Below are positions 19,088 to 27,626 of a DNA stretch of 64,000 nucleotides, piece after piece. Both the position numbers and the translations under genes were made by a program. Under the pieces are notes generated by a model, which searched no databases, was not told the DNA's origin, and saw nothing but the letters and a program-made list of their open reading frames with translations. Positions within the stretch are counted from its first letter, which is position 1. Every line of letters begins with the position of its first letter. This stretch comes from DASZHJ01 sp035541215 (GTDB lineage Bacteria; Pseudomonadota; Alphaproteobacteria; ATCC43930; CGMCC-115725). Location of the stretch: contig DATKNV010000131.1 of NCBI GenBank assembly GCA_035541215.1, forward strand, positions 1-64,000, read 5' to 3'.

Positions 19088-19459
19088 TCAGGCGATAGCA
19101 GTGCCGCCCTTGACGAGCGTCTCGAGCTTGAGCGGCAGCTTCGCGCCCAGCCAGAGCGCGTGGTGCGCGTGATCCTCGTAGTCGTCGCCGGTCAAGGGAT
19201 GGACAAGGATCACGAGCTCGCCCCGGTTCAGCATGAGCCAAGGCACGAGAAACGGGAACTCATCGACCGGGAAGGCCACCTGGTACATCGAGATCGGATG
19301 CGGCCCCACGGGATTGTCATGCCAGCGTCCCAGCACGGTCTTGAAGCGCGCGCCGATCGCCTCGCGGAGCGCCGCCGCCTCGGCGCGGGTAGCGGCGTCG
19401 TAATAGACGTGGGCGTGATAGCCGGTGATCGCGGAGGACGCGTCGACGGGAGATTGCAT
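19088..19459 (-). CDS. DOPA 4,5-dioxygenase family protein
   Basis: A 123-residue protein of the DOPA 4,5-dioxygenase-like family. The histidine motif GYHAHVYYD is near the N-terminus, HPISMYQVAF in the middle and DYEDHAHHALWLG near the C-terminus, a His pattern fitting non-haem iron binding. I chose the ATG of MQSPVDASS because a strong GGAGGAGG site lies 5 bases upstream; an ATG 42 bases further upstream is less likely. The physiological substrate in bacteria is mostly unknown. It follows the glutathione transferase gene by 34 bp, likely in one operon. Confidence 0.85.
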   Translation of the reverse strand: MQSPVDASSAITGYHAHVYYDAATRAEAAALREAIGARFKTVLGRWHDNPVGPHPISMYQVAFPVDEFPFLVPWLMLNRGELVILVHPLTGDDYEDHAHHALWLGAKLPLKLETLVKGGTAIA

Positions 19460-19493
19460 CGTCACCTCCTCCGCGATTGCGGCGGCGCCGCGC

Positions 19494-20114
19494 TCAGCCA
19501 TCGCGCAGCTTGCGCACTTTTTTCGCCGCGGGACGCTCGAGGCAGCGGCGGAGCCAGTCCCCCACCCCCGGCGTCGCCGCGAAATCCATCGCGAGCGCGC
19601 GCGACATCACGCCCGCGAGGTTGAGGTCGGCGACGCTGAAGGAATTGCCGACGAGATAGGATTGCGCCTTCAAGTGTTGCTCGAGCACCTTGAAGGGGCC
19701 GGCAAGCTTCTCGAGCGCGCCGGCGGCCTGTTTGGGCTCGCGCTTTTCAGGCGGGAACATGATGGTGTGCTGGCCCCAGATGCCGATCGGCCCCTCGACG
19801 GAGGTCGCGGCCCAGAGCGCCCACTGCCAGCATTTCGACTCGTCGTGGAGGCTCCTGGGATAGAGCCCCTTATCCGCGTGCTTCTTGGCAAGATAGAGGT
19901 TGATCGCGAGCGACTCCCAGAGCTTGTAGCCGTCGTCGTCGATGACGGGGATCTGCGCGTTCGGATTGATCGCCACGAATCCCGGCGCGCGGCAGCTCAT
20001 GGGGCCGTCGGAGAAATCCGTCTGGATCTGCTCGTAGGGAATGCCGAGCTCCTCGGCCATCCACAGCGTGCGAAACGCCCGCGAGCGCACGATGCCGTAA
20101 ATCTTCAGACCCAT
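19494..20114 (-). CDS. Glutathione S-transferase family protein
   Basis: A 206-residue GST with an N-terminal thioredoxin-like domain (KIYGIVRSRAFRTLWMAEEL; candidate catalytic serines around residues 11-12) and the glutathione-binding stretch NPNAQIPVIDDDGYKLWESLAI. The all-helical C-terminal domain contains the SYLVGNSFSVADLNLAG motif. Probably detoxification or a ring-cleavage-related role with the downstream dioxygenase-like protein. Cytosolic, no signal. Confidence 0.9.
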   Translation of the reverse strand: MGLKIYGIVRSRAFRTLWMAEELGIPYEQIQTDFSDGPMSCRAPGFVAINPNAQIPVIDDDGYKLWESLAINLYLAKKHADKGLYPRSLHDESKCWQWALWAATSVEGPIGIWGQHTIMFPPEKREPKQAAGALEKLAGPFKVLEQHLKAQSYLVGNSFSVADLNLAGVMSRALAMDFAATPGVGDWLRRCLERPAAKKVRKLRDG

Positions 20115-20318
20115 CGACCGTCCCTCCCCTGGAATCTTGGACGCGGCCTTCGCCGCGCAGGCCTCTATCTAGCTCCAAATTGGGCGCTTGGGGAGTGCCG
20201 CACCGCGCGCCGCATGACAGGGATGCAGAAGGGCGGACGACCCGTTCAAAAGAATCGACGGGCGAGCCCTTGGCTGGTCAAATACCGGGCTTCCGCATTC
20301 GACCGACGAGTTTGCGCA

Positions 20319-21605
20319 ATGCCCGACCTCATCCGTCTTTCCGCCATCGACGTCGCGCGACAAATCGAAGGCGGCACGCTCACCGCGACATCCCTCGTCC
20401 GCGCCTATCTCGACCGGATCTCCGAGCGCGAACCCGTCGTGGGCGCTTGGCAGCATCTCGATCCCAAGCAGGCGATCGCTGCGGCCGAGGCCGCCGACAA
20501 GGGGCCGAGGCGCGGGCCGCTCCAGGGGCTGCCGGTCGGCGTCAAGGACATCATGGATACCATGGACATGCCGACGACCTACGGCTCCAGGGTCTATGGG
20601 GGGCACCGGCCGCGCGGCGATGCCGCCTGCGTTGCACTCGCGCGCGCGGCGGGTGCGGTGATCCTCGGCAAGACCGTCACCACGGAATTCGCAGCGGGCT
20701 CGCCGGGCAAGACGCGCCACCCGCACAATCCCGCGCACACGCCCGGCGGCTCCTCCAGCGGGTCGGCCGCGGGCGTCGCCGATCGCATGATCCCCCTGGG
20801 CTTCGGAACCCAGACGGCGGGGTCGATCGTGCGGCCGTCCTCCTACTGTGGCGTCGTCGGCTACAAGCCGAGCTTCGGCACCGTCGCTGTTGCGGGCACC
20901 AAGCCGCTCGCCGAGAGCTTCGATACCATCGGCGCCATCGGCAATCACGTCGCCGACGCCGCGCTTTTCGTAGGCGCGCTCAGCAATCGGCCGGGCCTTC
21001 TGCCGAAGGAGCCGCATCAGAAGCCGCGGATCGGCTTCTTCCGGACGGCGCAATGGGAGAAGGCCGATCCCGCCTGCCGCGCGTTGCTCGAGGACGCGGC
21101 AGGGCGCCTCGCTCGCGCCGGGGCCGCCGTTGCGGATCGAGCGCCTTTCGCGCCCCTGGACGGGATTGCCGAAGTCCATCTCACGCACATGAACTACGAG
21201 ATGGCGCGGAACCTCGCCTGGGAGAGGACGGCGCATTGGGACCTCCTCGCCCCGCGCACCACCGAGACCTTGCGCGAGGCCGTCACGATCTCCGCCGAGG
21301 CCTACGATCAGGCGCGACGGACGACCGCGGCCGCGCGCGAGCGCGTCCCCGAGCTCTTCGGCGAGTTCGAGGCGCTCCTCGTGCCGGCAGCTCCCGGCGA
21401 GGCGCCGGCGCGGCTCGACATGACCGGCGATCCCCTCTTCAACCGGACCTGGACGCTGCTGCACCTTCCCTGCGTCACCGTTCCCGCGGGACGGGGGCCC
21501 GCCGGCCTCCCGATCGGGATCCAGCTCGTGGGAAGGCTCGGCGACGATGCGCGCCTCCTCGCGATCGCACGGTTTGCCGAGCAGGCGCTGGGCGCGGGCG
21601 CGTGA
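20319..21605 (+). CDS. Amidase (amidase signature family)
   Basis: A 428-residue amidase signature hydrolase. The Ser-cisSer-Lys triad regions are visible: the lysine in LPVGVKDIMDT (about residue 76), GGSSSGSAAGVA (about 147-158) and the nucleophile serine in GTQTAGSIVRPS. Start chosen at the ATG before PDLIRLSAID, which fits the family N-terminus; the frame is open upstream across the opposite-strand GST but that is not coding here. Its stop overlaps the GTG start of the EamA transporter by 4 bp, suggesting that the transporter moves a product or substrate of this amide hydrolysis. Confidence 0.92.
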   Translation: MPDLIRLSAIDVARQIEGGTLTATSLVRAYLDRISEREPVVGAWQHLDPKQAIAAAEAADKGPRRGPLQGLPVGVKDIMDTMDMPTTYGSRVYGGHRPRGDAACVALARAAGAVILGKTVTTEFAAGSPGKTRHPHNPAHTPGGSSSGSAAGVADRMIPLGFGTQTAGSIVRPSSYCGVVGYKPSFGTVAVAGTKPLAESFDTIGAIGNHVADAALFVGALSNRPGLLPKEPHQKPRIGFFRTAQWEKADPACRALLEDAAGRLARAGAAVADRAPFAPLDGIAEVHLTHMNYEMARNLAWERTAHWDLLAPRTTETLREAVTISAEAYDQARRTTAAARERVPELFGEFEALLVPAAPGEAPARLDMTGDPLFNRTWTLLHLPCVTVPAGRGPAGLPIGIQLVGRLGDDARLLAIARFAEQALGAGA

Positions 21606-22519
21606 GACTCGCGGAGAGCGCAAGGCCGCACCGGACACCGATCGGGGGCGTCTTCCTGCTCGGGAGCCTCGCGCTGTTCTGGGGTCTCTCCTGGCCCACC
21701 ATTAAGATTGTGCTGGCGGAGATGCCGGTGCTCGGCTTTCGCGCGATCTGCTGTGCAGCCGGCGGTGCCGGCGCCTTGCTCCTCGCGCGGCTCGGGGGCG
21801 AGCGCATCCGACTGCCGCGTGCGGAAATCCTGCCGCTCGCCCTGCTCGGAATCCTCAACGTCACGCTCTGGCAGATCTTCATGGCCTATGGGCTGCGTCT
21901 GCTGACCGCGGGACACGCGAGCATCATTGCCTACACCATGCCGGCCTTCGCGACGCTCTTCGGTTGGATTTTCCTGAGCGAGCGGATCACCTGGGCGCGC
22001 TACGTGGGGCTGGCGCTCAGCATGGCGGGCCTCGCGGTCCTGGTGGCACCGGAGTTCGAGCAATTCGCGGCAGCGCCCGCGGGCGTCCTCTTCATGGTGG
22101 GTGCGGCCGCGACCTGGGCCGGCGGCACCGTCGGCCAGAAGTATTTCCGCTGGTCGATTTCGGTAATGCAGAACACGGGCTGGCAGTTCGCCTTCGGCGG
22201 CATTCCCATCGTCATCGCCGCGGTGGTCTCGGACTCCGATCCGCATCTGGGGGCGCTCAGCACGAAGGCCTGGATCTGTTTCATCTACGTGCTGATCTGC
22301 CCGATCCTCTTCTGCCAATGGGCTTGGCTCAAGGTCGTAGACATGCTGCCCGGCAGCGTCTCCGCCATGGGAACCCTCGCCGTCCCCGTGGTGGGCATGC
22401 TCTCAGGCGCGGCGCTGTTGGGCGAGACGCTCGGCCCGGCCGAGGTCGTGGCGCTGGGATTGGTGGTGCTGGGGCTCGCGCTGGTGGTGCTGGGTCCGCG
22501 CGGGGGCCGCAGAGAATGA
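21602..22519 (+). CDS. EamA/DMT superfamily transporter
   Basis: A 305-residue membrane protein with ten predicted transmembrane segments arranged as two EamA repeats. The first opens with GSLALFWGLSWPTIKI; the ends of each half carry SERITWARYVGLALSMAGL and GETLGPAEVVALGLVVLG, the standard EamA repeat signatures. Probably a small-metabolite exporter. GTG start inside the end of the amidase gene and an ATGA overlap with the next lipoprotein gene make this a tightly coupled three-gene operon. Confidence 0.9.
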   Translation: MRLAESARPHRTPIGGVFLLGSLALFWGLSWPTIKIVLAEMPVLGFRAICCAAGGAGALLLARLGGERIRLPRAEILPLALLGILNVTLWQIFMAYGLRLLTAGHASIIAYTMPAFATLFGWIFLSERITWARYVGLALSMAGLAVLVAPEFEQFAAAPAGVLFMVGAAATWAGGTVGQKYFRWSISVMQNTGWQFAFGGIPIVIAAVVSDSDPHLGALSTKAWICFIYVLICPILFCQWAWLKVVDMLPGSVSAMGTLAVPVVGMLSGAALLGETLGPAEVVALGLVVLGLALVVLGPRGGRRE

Positions 22520-22848
22520 CGCGGCGGGCCCTCGCGAGGATGGGGCTCGCGCTCGTGCTCGCGGCTCTCGCGGGCGCCTGCGGCCGCGACGCGCTCCCGC
22601 CCTTCGATGCGACGCCGAAGCGGCCTCCACCCGGCGTGCACGAGGATTTCAGCCGGGTCGGCGTCTGCTACAACAGCAAGACGGCGACGCCGAAGCAGGT
22701 GCTCGACGTCGCGCGCGCGACCTGCGAGCCCGGGACGACGCCGTCGCTAATCGAGCAGGACATGTGGCTCACCTGCCCGCTACTCACGCCCGTGCGTGCG
22801 ACCTTCGCCTGTCTGAAGCCGGGAATGACGCCGCCGCCCCGCCGCTGA
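22516..22848 (+). CDS. Small lipoprotein, function unknown
   Basis: A 110-residue protein with a lipoprotein signal ending LAALAGAC (acylated cysteine about residue 20). The mature part is proline-rich, contains four or five cysteines (VGVCYNSK, ATCEPG, LTCPLL, FACLKPG), and may be disulfide-bonded. Not recognised as a named family, though similar short cysteine-bearing lipoproteins occur in alphaproteobacteria. Translationally coupled to the transporter by ATGA overlap. Confidence 0.72.
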   Translation: MTRRALARMGLALVLAALAGACGRDALPPFDATPKRPPPGVHEDFSRVGVCYNSKTATPKQVLDVARATCEPGTTPSLIEQDMWLTCPLLTPVRATFACLKPGMTPPPRR

Positions 22849-22859
22849 CGGGAGCGCCG

Positions 22860-24338
22860 TCAGCGCGGCGGCAGGGCTGAAGTCCGGACGTGCACCACCG
22901 CGTACTCGTCGCTGTAGAGCCGCTCCCAGCCCGGCAGGCGGTCGAGCAGCAGCACGGTCCGCGACTCCGGGCGGAAGAGGGTCCAATTCGCGCGATACTC
23001 GTCGAGGAGCGCCGGAAGCTCGTCGGAATTCAGCACGAATGCCTTGTGCTCGCGCTCGATGAAGGCGTCGCCGAACATGTCGGCTCGGCCGTCGACGAAA
23101 GTGGGGACTCCCTCCCAAATCAGAAAGCCGCCGAAGTAGTCGGTGTTCATGACGTTGCCGGCGACGTGGCGATCGCGCACGGCCTGGAGCGCTGCGAACG
23201 GCATGATATAGGGCGAGGGCGCGAGCGGCCGCGTGCAAGCGAAGGCCGTCAGCGTCAGCAGGACGAGCCCTCCGAGAACGGCAACGGAGCGGCGGACGGG
23301 GAGCGTGGCGGAGACGCCGTCGAGCGCGCGGCCGGTCCCGATCCGCTCCGAGCGCAGGTGCTCGCCCAATGACTTCGCGATGAGGAGCGCGGCGCCAATG
23401 CCGAGGAGCTCGCCGTGGCGCTCGTGCTTCAGTGCCATGTGCAGGAGGAAGAGAACCATCAGCAGGCGCGGCCAGGGCGGCCGGAACCTCGTCGCAAACC
23501 CCAGGAAAATCGTGAGCATCAGCCAGTATTCGAGCGGGGCCTGCAGGTTGAAATCGGGGGCGTTCCATTCGACCAGGATCGAGAGCGTATAGCTCATGCC
23601 GAGGAGACGGATCGGGAGCAGATAGACCTCGATCCCGTTCGGCCCCATGAGCGGCACCGCGGCCGCGACCGCTATGAAGCGGCCCCAACCCCAGAACGCC
23701 CGGCCGCGCTCGGAGGCGCTTTCGGCAGTCACTACTGCCTCGATCGCGACCATCCCCGCGAAGCCGAGGCCGAAGATGAAGCTCCCGTGCATGTTGGCCC
23801 AAGGCAGCATGAGGAGCGCCCAGGGCAGGGCCGGGACCTTCCGGGCATCGCCTGCCCTCACGATCGTCGCGAGCCAGAGCACGAGCAGCGGCAGCGCGAG
23901 GAGATGCGGGCGCGCGAGCATGTGGTGGATCAACATGAGCCACGCCGACATCACGCCGACCGTCGCGTGCATGGGCTCGAGGGAGCGCAGCAGCGCGCGC
24001 GCAAGGGTCCCCATTGCCACCGCGACCGAGACGGCGCCGAGCAGTACGAGCCCGTGCCAGCCCAGCACGTCGTAAGCCGAGGCGAGCAGCACTTCCGCCA
24101 GCCACTCATGCGCGACCCAAGGCCTCCCGGTCATCGTGTAGGAATAGATGTCGGCGTGCGGCACGCTGCCGTGCGCGAGGATCGAGTTCCCGGTGACGAT
24201 GTGCCAGAGCGTATCGGGATCGCGCAGCATGGTCGGGCCGAAGGCGAGCGCGGCCACGAACGAGAAGGCAGCAATCGCAAGCGAGACGGGCAACCGCAGC
24301 TCCGCTCGCTGCCATCCGATGATCGCGGGCTCTGCCAT
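22860..24338 (-). CDS. Polytopic membrane protein, GT-C-glycosyltransferase-like
   Basis: A 492-residue inner-membrane protein with about ten hydrophobic segments. The first external loop has DPDTLWHIVTGNSI and GRPWVAHEWLAE, a pattern (acidic-x-x-W-H near the first loop) shared with many uncharacterised GT-C-like membrane proteins. The last 120 residues form a soluble domain with NTDYFGGFLIWEG and VDGRADMFGD. The start was taken at MAEPAIIGW because the longer reading is antisense to the acyltransferase region. A CtrA-like box lies about 75 bp upstream. Function is unassigned; cell-envelope glycan work is an inference. Confidence 0.72.
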   Translation of the reverse strand: MAEPAIIGWQRAELRLPVSLAIAAFSFVAALAFGPTMLRDPDTLWHIVTGNSILAHGSVPHADIYSYTMTGRPWVAHEWLAEVLLASAYDVLGWHGLVLLGAVSVAVAMGTLARALLRSLEPMHATVGVMSAWLMLIHHMLARPHLLALPLLVLWLATIVRAGDARKVPALPWALLMLPWANMHGSFIFGLGFAGMVAIEAVVTAESASERGRAFWGWGRFIAVAAAVPLMGPNGIEVYLLPIRLLGMSYTLSILVEWNAPDFNLQAPLEYWLMLTIFLGFATRFRPPWPRLLMVLFLLHMALKHERHGELLGIGAALLIAKSLGEHLRSERIGTGRALDGVSATLPVRRSVAVLGGLVLLTLTAFACTRPLAPSPYIMPFAALQAVRDRHVAGNVMNTDYFGGFLIWEGVPTFVDGRADMFGDAFIEREHKAFVLNSDELPALLDEYRANWTLFRPESRTVLLLDRLPGWERLYSDEYAVVHVRTSALPPR

Positions 24339-24412
24339 GTGCTTTCGCGGCCGGTCTGCCGCCCCGATTGCCGAGGGGAGCGAATGTCCCCGCGATATTT
24401 CCGCGGGGTTGG

Positions 24413-24427
24413 TTAACGAAGGATTAG
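24413..24427. promoter_or_regulatory. CtrA-like box TTAA-N7-TTAG
   Basis: TTAA (24413-24416), seven bases, then TTAG (24424-24427): one mismatch from the alphaproteobacterial CtrA consensus TTAA-N7-TTAA. It lies upstream of the minus-strand GT-C-like gene. Confidence 0.4.
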
Positions 24428-24454
24428 TGCTGCCGCTCGAAAGGGGGCGCCGGC

Positions 24455-25537
24455 TCAGGCCCGGGGCACGGCAGAGGCGCCGACCGGAACCGGAAGGCCG
24501 GGCGGGCGCGCGAGACGTTTGCGGAGCCAAGCGCGCGCGGGCTTCTCGATGTATTTCGAGATCGCGTAGGCGAGGGCGACCGCAAGCGCGATGGACGCGA
24601 GCACCGCGAGATCGGCGCCGCCGCCCCAGGCCGTGAGATGCCGGATCGCGATGTAGCCGAGGTTCTGGTGCAGGAGGTAGAGGGGGTAGGAGATGTCGCC
24701 GATGAAGACGAGCGGGGCGATCCGCCCCAGATAGGAGCCGTCGCGGCCGCCGATCGCCACGAGCGCCGCCGCCCCCGCGACGACCAGGACATAGGCGAGG
24801 CCCGGGATGGGCCGCAACGACCAGGCGGGCCCGGTGACGCAGAGCGCGAGCGCGAAACCCAGCACGATCAGGGTCGACGGCCTCGCCCGCCCGGCGTGCC
24901 AGAGATAAATGAGGATGCCGAGCGTAAAGTGCGGCGCATATTGCGCGCCCGAGAGAATCCAGACCTGCAGCGGCACCGCCAACACTCCGGTGCGGCAGAA
25001 GAACGCGAGGCAGAGCCAGCCGAAGCAGAGCATTTCCGCCCGCTTGGGTCCCGCAACGAAGAATCCGATGCCGGCAAGACAATAGAAGACGATCTCGTGG
25101 ACGAGCGTCCAATAGACGCCGTCGACGGGCTGCTCGAGGAAGAGCTGCGGCATCAGCGTGAGGTTGGCGAGGACCCGCGCGAGGGTGAGCGGCCGCATGC
25201 CCTCTATGGGCAGGCACCACTGCGCAAAGCAGCTCAACGCGAGACAGGCCAAGAAGGCGGGTACGAGGCGGGCGAAGCGCGAGACCGCAAACTCGCGGGC
25301 GTCCCGGCAGCGCTCGAGCGTCATGAAGATCACGAAGCCGCTGATGACGAAGAAGAGCTCGACCCCATAATGCCCATCGGGCAATGAGATCGTCGGATCG
25401 AGCGGACGCTCTGTGACCCTGGGATAATTCGCGGTGTAGTGATGGAGCAATACCGCGCCCACAGCGACGCCGCGGAGCGCGTCGAGTCCTTTCAATCGCG
25501 GGACGGGCGGGGCGGCCATAATGGCGAGCATCCCCAC
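24455..25537 (-). CDS. Acyltransferase 3 family membrane protein (OafA/YrhL type)
   Basis: A 360-residue polytopic acyltransferase that O-acetylates or otherwise acylates surface glycans. The N-terminal hallmark LKGLDALRGVAVGAVLLHHY carries the conserved R and H residues, followed by GVELFFVISGFVI and the RFARLVPAFLA segment. Around ten hydrophobic helices; the C-terminus ends KYIEKPARAWL, typical of the family. Alternative starts at the first ATG pair (MGML / MAAPP) differ by six residues. The next gene downstream is the GT-C-like protein, fitting an envelope-modification pair. Confidence 0.9.
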   Translation of the reverse strand: MGMLAIMAAPPVPRLKGLDALRGVAVGAVLLHHYTANYPRVTERPLDPTISLPDGHYGVELFFVISGFVIFMTLERCRDAREFAVSRFARLVPAFLACLALSCFAQWCLPIEGMRPLTLARVLANLTLMPQLFLEQPVDGVYWTLVHEIVFYCLAGIGFFVAGPKRAEMLCFGWLCLAFFCRTGVLAVPLQVWILSGAQYAPHFTLGILIYLWHAGRARPSTLIVLGFALALCVTGPAWSLRPIPGLAYVLVVAGAAALVAIGGRDGSYLGRIAPLVFIGDISYPLYLLHQNLGYIAIRHLTAWGGGADLAVLASIALAVALAYAISKYIEKPARAWLRKRLARPPGLPVPVGASAVPRA

Positions 25538-25602
25538 GGAGTGATTAATAATTCGACAACGATGCCGGCGGAGCGGCCAAAGGCGGAACGCGCCGGAGAG
25601 CC

Positions 25603-25634
25603 CAAAAAGAAACCCCCGGAACTCGGCTCCGGGG
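25603..25634 (-). terminator. Intrinsic terminator downstream of the Lys/Ser repeat gene
   Basis: On the minus strand an 8-bp perfect stem CCCCCGGA / TCCGGGGG with a 7-nt loop is followed by TTTCTTTTT. It sits 24 bp after the stop of the repeat-protein gene and separates it from the acyltransferase gene. Confidence 0.88.
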
Positions 25635-25658
25635 GCTTCCTCTCGAGAGGCTGCTCGC

Positions 25659-25961
25659 TTAGGGCGTCTTCTTGGTGTTGTCCGTCGGGGTCGAGCCGGG
25701 CGTCTTGGACCCGTTCGACTTCGAGCCTTTCGACTTGGAGCCCTTCGACTTGGAGCCCTTCTTGGAGCCCGCGGACTTCGAACCCTTGGACTTGGAGCTC
25801 GTCGACTTGGAGCCCTTCTTCGAGCCCGTGGACTTGCCCTTGTCCGTCGTCTTCTGGTCGGTCGTGGTGGTCGAGGTGCCCTGCGCCATGACAGTGGCCG
25901 GGAGAACAGTGGACGCGCCGACGAACGACATCAGTGTCAACGCTGCAATCAACGCCTTCAT
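25659..25961 (-). CDS. Secreted Lys/Ser/Gly/Thr-rich repeat protein
   Basis: A 100-residue protein with an N-terminal signal peptide (about residues 1-26, cleavage after VMA). The mature part is nearly all Lys, Ser, Gly and Thr: a threonine patch, then repeated KGSKS/GSKK units from about residue 41 to 88, ending in a Thr/Pro tail. It should be strongly basic and disordered, so binding to acidic polymers (polysaccharide, DNA, teichoic-like or polyphosphate) is plausible but unproven. A monocistronic layout is supported by the strong terminator just downstream and a 300-bp leader region. No family is recognised. Confidence 0.75.
   Translation of the reverse strand: MKALIAALTLMSFVGASTVLPATVMAQGTSTTTTDQKTTDKGKSTGSKKGSKSTSSKSKGSKSAGSKKGSKSKGSKSKGSKSNGSKTPGSTPTDNTKKTP
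25697..25840 (-). repeat. Coding minisatellite of about 15-bp units (GSKSK)
   Basis: The plus-strand text repeats units like TTCGACTTGGAGCCC with small variations, encoding Gly-Ser-Lys-Ser-Lys blocks on the minus strand. The unit length is a multiple of three, so gain or loss of units keeps the frame. Confidence 0.75.
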
Positions 25962-26261
25962 GAAAAACTCCTAGGGGTGGATTTGGTCTCGTGGTTGGAG
26001 ATCGCCTGCACGCCTGCCGGATCGGAGATTCGACGGAGCGTGCCCGAACCTCTGTGTGGCGCGTCATCCTAGCATGCGGTCGTGCAAATGCGAGACGAAT
26101 TCGCGGAATTTTCAGGCCTTTCGCGCGATTATTAGAGCGTCGTCGAGCCCGCGAGCGATCGCTCGCATTCGATGGAATCTTCAAGCGACGTTAACCCCCG
26201 CGGCCGAGACTCGCCCGTAGCCGGTTGCGTCGAAAATCTGTGAGCGTTCGGGAGTAAGGCC
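25962..26261. other. Divergent intergenic region with palindrome and CtrA-like box
   Basis: This 300-bp stretch carries no credible gene. It holds the promoters of the Lys/Ser repeat gene and the polytopic protein. A 16-bp perfect palindrome GCGAGCGATCGCTCGC is at 26151-26166, and a TTCA-N7-TTAA box at 26180-26194. It is clearly less GC-rich than the coding sequence around it. Confidence 0.7.
26180..26194. promoter_or_regulatory. CtrA-like box TTCA-N7-TTAACC
   Basis: TTCA (26180-26183), seven bases, TTAA (26191-26194) followed by CC: one mismatch from TTAA-N7-TTAA, about 70 bp upstream of the next plus-strand gene. Confidence 0.4.
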
Positions 26262-27290
26262 ATGACCAGAGCGGTATCAGTCCGGCGATCGTTAGCTCCC
26301 GCCGCGGGCTGGCTGCTCGGCGGGCGGTTCGACGCCGGCTTCCTTTTGGGCATCCCGAGCCTCGCGATTCTCTCCGGCGCCGTCGCGCTCGCCGACCGGC
26401 GTTTTCTCCTGCCGGTGCTGATAGCGGATCTCTGGCTTCTCGGCCATCGGCACGTCGTCGAGAGCCTCGACGATCTCCGCGCTCGGTGCGCGCAAACCCC
26501 GCGTTCCCGCCTCCTCGTGGCCGGGCTGCCGCTCCTCTTGGTCGCCGTCATTGGCGCGGTCGCCGTCGCCGGCGCCGCCTGGGTTCCGGCGACGGTTTAT
26601 TTCTACTGGCAGTGGTTCCAGTCGACGCGCCAGAGCTGGGCGACGCTGCAGCTCTACCGCCGCCGCGCCCCGCGGGGCACCGATCCCGGCGACCGCTCCC
26701 TGCTCGCGGCCCTTTTTTGCCTCACCCCGATCTGGGGGTTGCTGCGCCGCTCGGCGGAGGCGCCCGGCTCTTTCATGGGGCTCGAGCTGCACCTGATGCC
26801 GGTGCCCGAGACATTCGCGCAAGCGGCGGGGATCGCCGCCTGCGGCGCCTTCTGCCTTTGGATCGTCGAGCGCGCCATCGCCTGGAGCGAGCACCGTCTG
26901 CCGCTGGGGCAGACGCTCTACGTGCTGTCGCACCTCGTGGTCTTCGCCGTCGCCTATGGGGCGATCGCCGACGTCACCGTCGGCTGGCTCGTCGCGGCGA
27001 TCTGGTCGCACGCCCAATTCCTGGCGCTTGCCTGGCTGCGGCACGGTCAGGGCGCGCGAAGCGCGGGCGGGCCGCGGGCGCGCTGGCTTGCGGGTCTGGT
27101 CGCTCGCCGGCAGCTCGGCCTCTATTCGATCGTCGCGCTCGCGAGCGCCGCAGCTGCTCTCTTCGGCGCGAGCGCCCTTGCGATCGCCCTGCCGGCGGCC
27201 GCCTTCCTTTATCTCGCGCTCGATCTCCAGCGGTTCCTGCTCGATCTCGGACCCCGGCGCCCAGCGGCCGAGCAATCCTCGCCGGCCTAA
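26262..27290 (+). CDS. Polytopic membrane protein, function unknown
   Basis: A 342-residue protein with about eight hydrophobic segments separated by short loops. Notable polar residues within or beside helices are LLGHRHVVES (about residues 60-70), YFYWQWFQSTRQSW (about 112-125) and WSHAQFLALAW. Clustered His/Trp/Gln residues near membrane segments suggest a catalytic or cofactor-binding site. I do not recognise the family. GGGAG lies about 8 bases before the ATG. It directly precedes the pilin genes but there is a 144-bp gap with its own regulatory elements, so operon membership is unlikely. Confidence 0.7.
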   Translation: MTRAVSVRRSLAPAAGWLLGGRFDAGFLLGIPSLAILSGAVALADRRFLLPVLIADLWLLGHRHVVESLDDLRARCAQTPRSRLLVAGLPLLLVAVIGAVAVAGAAWVPATVYFYWQWFQSTRQSWATLQLYRRRAPRGTDPGDRSLLAALFCLTPIWGLLRRSAEAPGSFMGLELHLMPVPETFAQAAGIAACGAFCLWIVERAIAWSEHRLPLGQTLYVLSHLVVFAVAYGAIADVTVGWLVAAIWSHAQFLALAWLRHGQGARSAGGPRARWLAGLVARRQLGLYSIVALASAAAALFGASALAIALPAAAFLYLALDLQRFLLDLGPRRPAAEQSSPA

Positions 27291-27369
27291 TCGAACAGCT
27301 CCATTGCCCCCAATTTTCACTGCATTTTATTGAAGATTGACTGTAATCGTTACTTAAACTTCTAAGCGA

Positions 27370-27384
27370 TTTACTCACGATTAA
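27370..27384. promoter_or_regulatory. CtrA-like box TTTA-N7-TTAACC upstream of the first pilin gene
   Basis: TTTA (27370-27373), seven bases, TTAA (27381-27384) followed by CC, 50 bp before the pilin ATG. In Caulobacter the pilin gene pilA is a direct CtrA target, so the position makes biological sense. Confidence 0.5.
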
Positions 27385-27434
27385 CCTTTGAAACCGAATA
27401 TGCCCTCGTTTGGGCCAACCAAAGGAGTACTCCC

Positions 27435-27605
27435 ATGCGTTTCCTCAAGAAGCTTGCCGCCAGCCGTAAGGGCGCCACTGCGATCGAGTACGGCCTGATC
27501 GCCGCTCTCGTCGCCGTCGTGACCATCGCGGGTCTCACTACCCTCGGCAGCAACCTCAACACGAAGTACGGCAACATCGCCTCGTCCGTGCAGAGCGCCG
27601 GCTAA
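27435..27605 (+). CDS. flp: Flp family type IVb pilin (copy 1)
   Basis: A 56-residue Flp/PilA pilin, the main subunit of the Tad pilus. A short basic leader (MRFLKKLAASRKG) is followed by the prepilin peptidase site, with cleavage expected after Gly13, and the conserved ATAIEYGLIAALVAVVTIAG helix. The C-terminal part (LGSNLNTKYGNIASSVQSAG) is identical to copy 2. Strong AAAGGAG site 7 bases before the ATG and a terminator after it, so it is a high-output monocistron. Too short for many gene callers but unambiguous. Confidence 0.97.
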   Translation: MRFLKKLAASRKGATAIEYGLIAALVAVVTIAGLTTLGSNLNTKYGNIASSVQSAG

Positions 27606-27626
27606 TTCGTCATCTGGCGCTGTTGA

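Noticed and set aside
25697..25840. Possible CRISPR-like array
   Set aside because: The repeats are contiguous in-frame coding units without spacers. The same holds for the 27-bp repeat at 40575-40711.
25439..25891. Plus-strand open frame with Trp/Ser-rich repeats
   Set aside because: It is the antisense reading of the secreted Lys/Ser repeat gene and arises from its minisatellite.
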